Below are positions 59,616 to 64,000 of a DNA stretch of 64,000 bases, piece after piece (within the stretch, counting starts at the first letter, position 1; each line of letters starts with the position of its first letter). The position numbers were made by a program, and so were the translations under genes. Source of the stretch: Streptomyces griseus (GTDB taxonomy: Bacteria; Actinomycetota; Actinomycetes; Streptomycetales; Streptomycetaceae); NCBI RefSeq assembly GCF_900460065.1, contig NZ_UAVD01000037.1, positions 1 through 64,000 of the forward strand, read 5' to 3'. The notes below the pieces were generated by a model. The model was not told where the DNA came from, made no database searches, and saw nothing but the letters and a program-made list of their open reading frames with translations.

Positions 59616-61507
59616 CGGACGGCTCCCGGCAGGGCGGCCGGGACCGGCTCGGACACCGGGCCGGAGCCCGGCGCCGCGCCCCGGTCCCCGTCCGGTACGG
59701 GGTCCGGCGCGGAACGTCCGCCGAGGGGGCCGTCGGCGAACTGGGTGGCGGCCAGCCGCCGGTAGAGCGCGTCGGTGCGGAGGAGCTCGGTGTGCGTACC
59801 CACGGCGCGCACCCGGCCCTCGTCCAGGACCACGATCCGGTCGGCCTCGGCCACCGTGGAGATCCGGTGGGCGATGGCGACGACGGCGCACCGCTCGGCG
59901 ATGCCGCGCAGGCTGTCGCGCAGCGCCGCCTCGGCGTCGGAGTCCAGGTGCGCGGTGGCCTCGTCGAGCAGCATCACGTCCGGCTTCTGGAGCAACGCCC
60001 GTGCCACGCAAAGCCGTTGCCGTTGCCCGCCGGAGAGTCCTGTGCCCTGGTCGCCGAGGAGGGTTTCGAGGCCGTCCGGCAGCTCCGCCAGCACCTCGGT
60101 GAGACCGGCGAGTTCGACGGCCTCGGCGATCTCCGCCTCGGTGGCGTCGGGCGCGGCGTACACGATGTTCTCGCGGAGGGTTCCGCGCATCGCTGCGTTG
60201 TCCTGCTGGACGTAGCCGACGCGGCCGCGGATCTCGGCGGACGGGAGGTGGGCGATGTCCCTTCCGTCGAGGAGGATCGCGCCGCCCCGGGGCCGGTAGA
60301 ACCGCTCGATGAGCTGGAAGACCGTGGTCTTGCCCGCGCCGGAGGCGCCCACCACGGCGGTGAGCCCGTGGGCGGGGACGGTGAACGAAACGCCCTCCAG
60401 CACCGGGCGGTCGCCGTAGCCGAAGGAGACGTCGCGGAACTCCACCGCGTGGTGACCGCCGGGCGGGGCCGGAAGGACGGCCGGGGCGCCGGCAGGTGTG
60501 CCGGTCCGGCCGTCGGCCGGGTCCGCGGTGCCGGCCGGGTGCTCGTCCTCCTGCGGCAGGGTGTCGAGTTCGTCCACGCGCTCGACGGCCGCCCGGCCCT
60601 GGAGGTAGGTGCCGATCGAGAGGAAGACCAGCACCAGCGGCGACACCAGGTAGAACAGGTACATCGTGAACGCCGAGAAGTCGGCCAGGCTGATGGAGCC
60701 GCTGACGACGCGGGCCATGCCGATGCCCATCACGGCGGCGAGCGACGCCTGGAGACCGACATTCAGCGCGGGCGTGAACAGGGCGTTCAGCACGGTGACC
60801 CGGTTGCCGGAGGTACGGGCGCGGTCCGCGGACCCCGCCAGGCGGAGCTGCTCACGGCCCTCCGCGTTGGCGGCCTTCACCGTCGTCAGGGCGGTGAGCA
60901 CGCGTTGCAGGTCGGCGCCGAAGTCACCGATGTCCTCCCGGTTGGCCAGGGCGGCCCGGCGCAGCGCGCGGGCCAGCCACACCGACCCGGTCCCGGCGAC
61001 ACCGAGGCATCCGACGGCGATCAGGAGCAGCCAGACATCGGTGAACGCCATCATCACCACGGCGCCGACCACGATCAGCCCGTTGAGGACGATCTGGGCG
61101 AGGCTCTGGGTGAGCGCGATCTTCATCAGGGAGGTGTCGGAGACCAGCCGGGTGTGCAGGTCGCCCTGGCGCCGGGTGTCGAGGTGCGCGCGGTCGGCCC
61201 GGAGCACCTTGCCCGAGAGCAGGACCCGGGCGTCACGGACGATGTTCTCGCCCGCCCGGCCGATGAGACAGCCCTGTGCGGCCGAGAGCACGGCGTCCAG
61301 CAGGAACAGCACGACCAGCGCCACGACGATCCCGACCACCGGGCGGTTGTCCCCCGCGGCCCTGATCAGGTCGCCCAGCAGCACCGGCTGCGCCAGGGTG
61401 CACACCACGCCCACCAGCCCGAGCGCGGTGCCCCCGAGGAGCAACCGCCACTGCTTGCGGGTCAGGTTCCGTACGGCGCCGCCGGACGCCGCCGCGGCGG
61501 CCGTCAT
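59612..61507 (-). CDS. ABC exporter, fused permease-ATPase
   Basis: A 631-residue half-transporter of the MsbA/BmrA type. Six helices occupy ~25-310 (LGLVGVVCTLAQPVLLGDL), then a Pro/Ala-rich linker (~340-365). The ATPase has GASGAGKTTVFQLIERFYRP, RVGYVQQDNAAMRGTLREN, LSGGQRQRLCVARALLQKP and VMLLDEATAHLD. Two copies would form a pump exporting a drug-like or hydrophobic compound. The ATG overlaps the methyltransferase stop. The C-terminal tail (~600-631) is Pro/Gly-rich. Confidence 0.9.
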   Translation of the reverse strand: MTAAAAASGGAVRNLTRKQWRLLLGGTALGLVGVVCTLAQPVLLGDLIRAAGDNRPVVGIVVALVVLFLLDAVLSAAQGCLIGRAGENIVRDARVLLSGKVLRADRAHLDTRRQGDLHTRLVSDTSLMKIALTQSLAQIVLNGLIVVGAVVMMAFTDVWLLLIAVGCLGVAGTGSVWLARALRRAALANREDIGDFGADLQRVLTALTTVKAANAEGREQLRLAGSADRARTSGNRVTVLNALFTPALNVGLQASLAAVMGIGMARVVSGSISLADFSAFTMYLFYLVSPLVLVFLSIGTYLQGRAAVERVDELDTLPQEDEHPAGTADPADGRTGTPAGAPAVLPAPPGGHHAVEFRDVSFGYGDRPVLEGVSFTVPAHGLTAVVGASGAGKTTVFQLIERFYRPRGGAILLDGRDIAHLPSAEIRGRVGYVQQDNAAMRGTLRENIVYAAPDATEAEIAEAVELAGLTEVLAELPDGLETLLGDQGTGLSGGQRQRLCVARALLQKPDVMLLDEATAHLDSDAEAALRDSLRGIAERCAVVAIAHRISTVAEADRIVVLDEGRVRAVGTHTELLRTDALYRRLAATQFADGPLGGRSAPDPVPDGDRGAAPGSGPVSEPVPAALPGAVR

Positions 61508-62316
61508 GACCGCTCCTCACCGGAGGCGGGGCGGCGGTAGCGGCTGATGTGGACGCCGCTCCCCTCGGGCACGAACGGGCTGCCCGCCCAGTCGCCCTGC
61601 CGGGACACCAGGACGAGACCGGCTTCGGCCGCGTACGAGTCGACGTCCTCGGCGGTGGTGAGCCGGGTGACCTCGGTGCCGATGCTCACCCGCCCGCCCT
61701 CGTGCACCAGGTGCGAGGCGTGCCAGAGCCCGCCGGGGATCAGGGTGGAGTAGGTCTGCACGCCGGTGCCCGGTTCGGCGTAGGGAATGAAGAAGGAGGT
61801 GCGGGCCAGCCCCTCGTGCAGGGCGGTCACGAAGCCGGGGTTGTGGGTCTCCACGACGAGGGTGCCGCCGGGAGCCAGGTGCCGGGCCGCGCGCGCGACG
61901 GCCGTCCGCTGCTCCGCGGGGTCGCAGATCAGCGAGAGGGTGGCGCAGATGCAGTAGACCAACCCGTACCGGGCGTCGTCGGCGTAGGTGCGGATGTCGC
62001 CGTGCACCGGGGTGACCGGGGCGCCGGTGGCGTCGACCGTTTCGCACAGCCGCTGGAGCATCTCCGGCGACGAGTCCACGCCGACGACCTCGCCGGAGAG
62101 CCGGGAGAGCGGGACGGCGACGCGTCCGGTGCCCACGCCGAGTTCGAGGGTGCCTCCGCCGGGGTGCCAGGAGGCGAGGACCTCGGCGGTGCGTTCTGCG
62201 GAGCCGTCGTGGGGCAGCAGACGGTCGTAGAAGTCGGCGAACACCCTTCCGTAGCCGATGTCCTGGACCTCGGGAGCGGTGGCCACGGGGGTCGAGGAGG
62301 GGGCGGCGGTGCTCAT
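61504..62316 (-). CDS. Class I SAM-dependent methyltransferase
   Basis: A 270-residue methyltransferase. SAM motif I is GGGTLELGVGTGRVAVPLSRL, followed by EVVGVDSSPEML, the acidic-loop HGDIRTY and LVYCICATLSLI. Substrate unknown; the pattern is typical of small-molecule N- or O-methyltransferases. The ATG at 62316 overlaps the stop of the upstream gene, and the stop overlaps the exporter ATG, so it is coupled on both sides. Confidence 0.87.
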   Translation of the reverse strand: MSTAAPSSTPVATAPEVQDIGYGRVFADFYDRLLPHDGSAERTAEVLASWHPGGGTLELGVGTGRVAVPLSRLSGEVVGVDSSPEMLQRLCETVDATGAPVTPVHGDIRTYADDARYGLVYCICATLSLICDPAEQRTAVARAARHLAPGGTLVVETHNPGFVTALHEGLARTSFFIPYAEPGTGVQTYSTLIPGGLWHASHLVHEGGRVSIGTEVTRLTTAEDVDSYAAEAGLVLVSRQGDWAGSPFVPEGSGVHISRYRRPASGEERS

Positions 62317-62921
62317 ACGGTCTCGCTTTCTCGCACCGGTGCCGCGGTCTCGCGCATCGGTGTGTAGGGGGAGAGGAAGATGATCTCGGGCTCCTCGGCC
62401 TTGTCGTAGCCCGATTCCTGGACCAGGGCGAACTGGAAGCCCTTGACGTCCGGCGTGCCGGACCGCTCGATCTCCTCGCGGAAGAACGTGCGCAGGATCC
62501 GGAAGGACGGCAGGGTCGCGGCCACCTCGAACCCGCGGTCGAGGACGCGCAGGATCTCGCTGCCCAGGTCGTACACCGCCTTCTCGGCACGCCGTTCGGG
62601 GAACCAGACGAACTGGCGGGCGCGGCGGCCCTGGATGACCTCCAGCGCGGACCAGTCGGAGGTCTCGCCCGCCTCGTCGAGGGTGCGGTAGTAGAACTGG
62701 AAGTCGTGCTGGGCCGGAGTCGGGGCGAAGAAGCGCCAGTTGGGGAAGATGCTGGAGAGCGGGTCGAGCCGCTGGACCCGGTCGAAGGACGGGTGCGGGT
62801 GCTGGCAGCAGACGGCGCCGAGGAAGACGACGCCGGCCACGAGGCGGACCTTGCCGTCCGCGCCGCCGAAGGCGCGGTTCAGCAGCGAACCCGTGGCGGT
62901 CGGGAGACGGGGTGTGCTCAT
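62313..62921 (-). CDS. Unrecognised protein with N-terminal hydrophobic segment and FFAPTP motif
   Basis: A 202-residue protein. ATG at 62921 has GAGGAGG. A hydrophobic segment (RLVAGVVFLGAVCC, ~residue 24-37) suggests membrane anchoring. The most conserved-looking part is FPNWRFFAPTPAQHDFQFYYR (split over ~60-80), which resembles the W-x-x-FAP-x-P pattern of DUF5819-like and some HTTM-associated proteins; I am not certain of this assignment. It sits between a hydrolase and a methyltransferase in a tight operon, with 4-nt overlaps on both sides. Confidence 0.6.
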   Translation of the reverse strand: MSTPRLPTATGSLLNRAFGGADGKVRLVAGVVFLGAVCCQHPHPSFDRVQRLDPLSSIFPNWRFFAPTPAQHDFQFYYRTLDEAGETSDWSALEVIQGRRARQFVWFPERRAEKAVYDLGSEILRVLDRGFEVAATLPSFRILRTFFREEIERSGTPDVKGFQFALVQESGYDKAEEPEIIFLSPYTPMRETAAPVRESETV

Positions 62922-63976
62922 CGGTCCTCCTCGGACGCGGTGGACAGGCCGGACGGCTGCGCACCGTTCAGGAGCCGGGACTCCGGTTCCCGCCCGGCGG
63001 TGTCGGCCAGGAAGGCCAGCAGGTGGCGGAGCGTCTCGGCGGCGTACTGGGGGTCCGTGAGGATGCCGTCGTGGTCGGCGCTCTCGATGACGACGTTGCG
63101 GACGGTCCGGCCCTCGGTGTGGGCGTCCGCGAGGTCCTTGTGCATCAGCAGGTGGTCGGGGTCGCGGTCCACGGTCCGCTGGGCGGAGAGCACCAGGGCA
63201 TGGGTGTCCAGGGCGTCGAGCGGCCCGGTGAAGGAGGGGAAGTCCCGCTCGACGGCCTTCCACTCACGCACCGCGGCCGTCCACACGCGGGAGTCCGCGA
63301 ACTCCGTCCTGACCTTGTCCCGCACCTGTTCGGGCAGGTTGGCGACCGGCTCGGGCGCCCGCATCAGCACCCCGAAACCCAGCCGCAGGCTGATGGCCAT
63401 GGTGCGCAGGCCCTCCCCGATCCGCGGGGCGGTGGCGCCCTGCTGCGCCGACCGGTTGAGCTGTCCGGGATGCGAACTGTCGACGTACACGACGGAGTTC
63501 ACCCGGGAGCCCAGCCTGACCGCCGCGCGGCGGGAGATCTCGCCGCCCAGGGAGTGGCCCATCAGCACCACTTGACGCCCCTCCGGGACCGCCGCGCCGA
63601 TCAGGTCGACCAGGTCGTCGACCGACTCCTCCAGCGTGTACTCCCCGTCCGCGCGGCGCCGGCTGGGGCCGTAGCCGGCCCTGTTGTACATCAGCCACTG
63701 CCGGTCCCCGCCGACGAGGGCGCGGGCGATCCAGGCGAAGTACGCGGGGCAGGCGCCCAGCCCGTGGACGAAGACCACCACCGGGTCCGCACTCCGGCGG
63801 TCGAGGGTGCTCTGCACGCTCAGTTCGTTGCCGTGCCGGGTGGTGACGACGGTGCCGCCGTGCGGGGCGTCGGTGACGCGCAGCCGCCGGGCCACCGCGA
63901 TCGTCCCCAGCACGGCCGCGCCGCCCGCCGCCAGCAGGGCCACCGCGGCCGGCATGGTGTCGTCGCGGCCCGCCAC
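62918..63976 (-). CDS. Alpha/beta hydrolase with N-terminal membrane segment (start uncertain)
   Basis: A serine hydrolase of at least 352 residues. The nucleophile is in LMGHSLGGEIS, the oxyanion/early motif is VFVHGLGACPAYF, and the C-terminal His region is ESADHDGIL, with an Asp likely in the preceding strand. A hydrophobic stretch near the N-terminus (AAVALLAAGGAAVLGTIAV) would anchor it in the membrane. The frame is still open at the window edge, so GTG 63976 and ATG 63955 are only candidates and the gene may extend further. Its stop overlaps the next gene's ATG. Confidence 0.8.
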   Translation of the reverse strand: MAGRDDTMPAAVALLAAGGAAVLGTIAVARRLRVTDAPHGGTVVTTRHGNELSVQSTLDRRSADPVVVFVHGLGACPAYFAWIARALVGGDRQWLMYNRAGYGPSRRRADGEYTLEESVDDLVDLIGAAVPEGRQVVLMGHSLGGEISRRAAVRLGSRVNSVVYVDSSHPGQLNRSAQQGATAPRIGEGLRTMAISLRLGFGVLMRAPEPVANLPEQVRDKVRTEFADSRVWTAAVREWKAVERDFPSFTGPLDALDTHALVLSAQRTVDRDPDHLLMHKDLADAHTEGRTVRNVVIESADHDGILTDPQYAAETLRHLLAFLADTAGREPESRLLNGAQPSGLSTASEEDR

Positions 63977-64000
63977 CGCGGGGTGGCTGCGCGGCGTACT

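Overview
The window looks like the chromosome of a Streptomyces or a close relative. Base composition is very GC-rich with strong third-position GC. GTG starts and 4-nt ATGA/GTGA overlaps are common. Lineage markers include a CvnA-type sensor kinase with its roadblock partner, a DmdR/IdeR-type iron box, an LAxTG sortase substrate, an F420/LLM oxidoreductase and a SpoIIE/HATPase regulator. I saw no rRNA, tRNA, CRISPR array or insertion sequence.

Layout. 1-5.3 kb: a partial gene and an acetyltransferase, then a small aromatic acyl-CoA module (PaaX-type regulator, benzoate/aminobenzoate-type CoA ligase, acyl-CoA dehydrogenase, RidA). 5.4-5.8 kb: an Fe-S protein with an altered CDGSH motif. 6.05-12.5 kb: a complete six-gene Mrp/Mnh cation/proton antiporter operon with A and B fused. 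12.7-13.2 kb: a MOSC protein. 13.3-29.5 kb: an exopolysaccharide locus. It holds a CDP-alcohol transferase with a convergent cytidylyltransferase, two GT4 and one GT2 glycosyltransferases, a Wzz-like protein with a degenerate P-loop, Wzx- and Wzy-like proteins, a lipoprotein, a secreted propeller/LamG protein, GDP-mannose dehydratase, GDP-fucose synthase and an initiating sugar-phosphate transferase. 29.9-32.8 kb: two exported proteins sharing a neocarzinostatin-like four-cysteine domain behind an iron box; one is sortase-anchored. 32.9-36.2 kb: a SpoIIE-type phosphatase and AlkB. 36.2-40.9 kb: choline/betaine operon (aldehyde dehydrogenase, permease, GMC oxidase). 41.2-42.8 kb: tautomerase and flavin monooxygenase. 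42.9-47.65 kb: a Liv-type importer with LivH and LivM fused. 47.75-50.6 kb: a two-gene partial conservon. 51.1-52.8 kb: F420-type oxidoreductase and divergent TetR with two identical-arm operators. 52.9-58 kb: an EcsC/TerB-like protein, a TPR protein and a STAND-GNAT-HTH protein. 58.2-64 kb: a TrmB/LuxR-like regulator facing an operon of hydrolase, small unknown protein, methyltransferase, ABC exporter and a possible repeat-containing last ORF.

The most distinctive systems are the iron-box-controlled exported pair (29.9-32.8 kb), where terminator, promoter, shared domain and wall anchor fit together, and the tightly coupled hydrolase/methyltransferase/exporter operon at the right edge, which continues outside the window. 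The exopolysaccharide locus carries two unusual parts: a Wzz-like protein that has lost its Walker A lysine and a secreted LamG protein. Starts were chosen by Shine-Dalgarno spacing and overlap; where two starts are equally likely this is stated.
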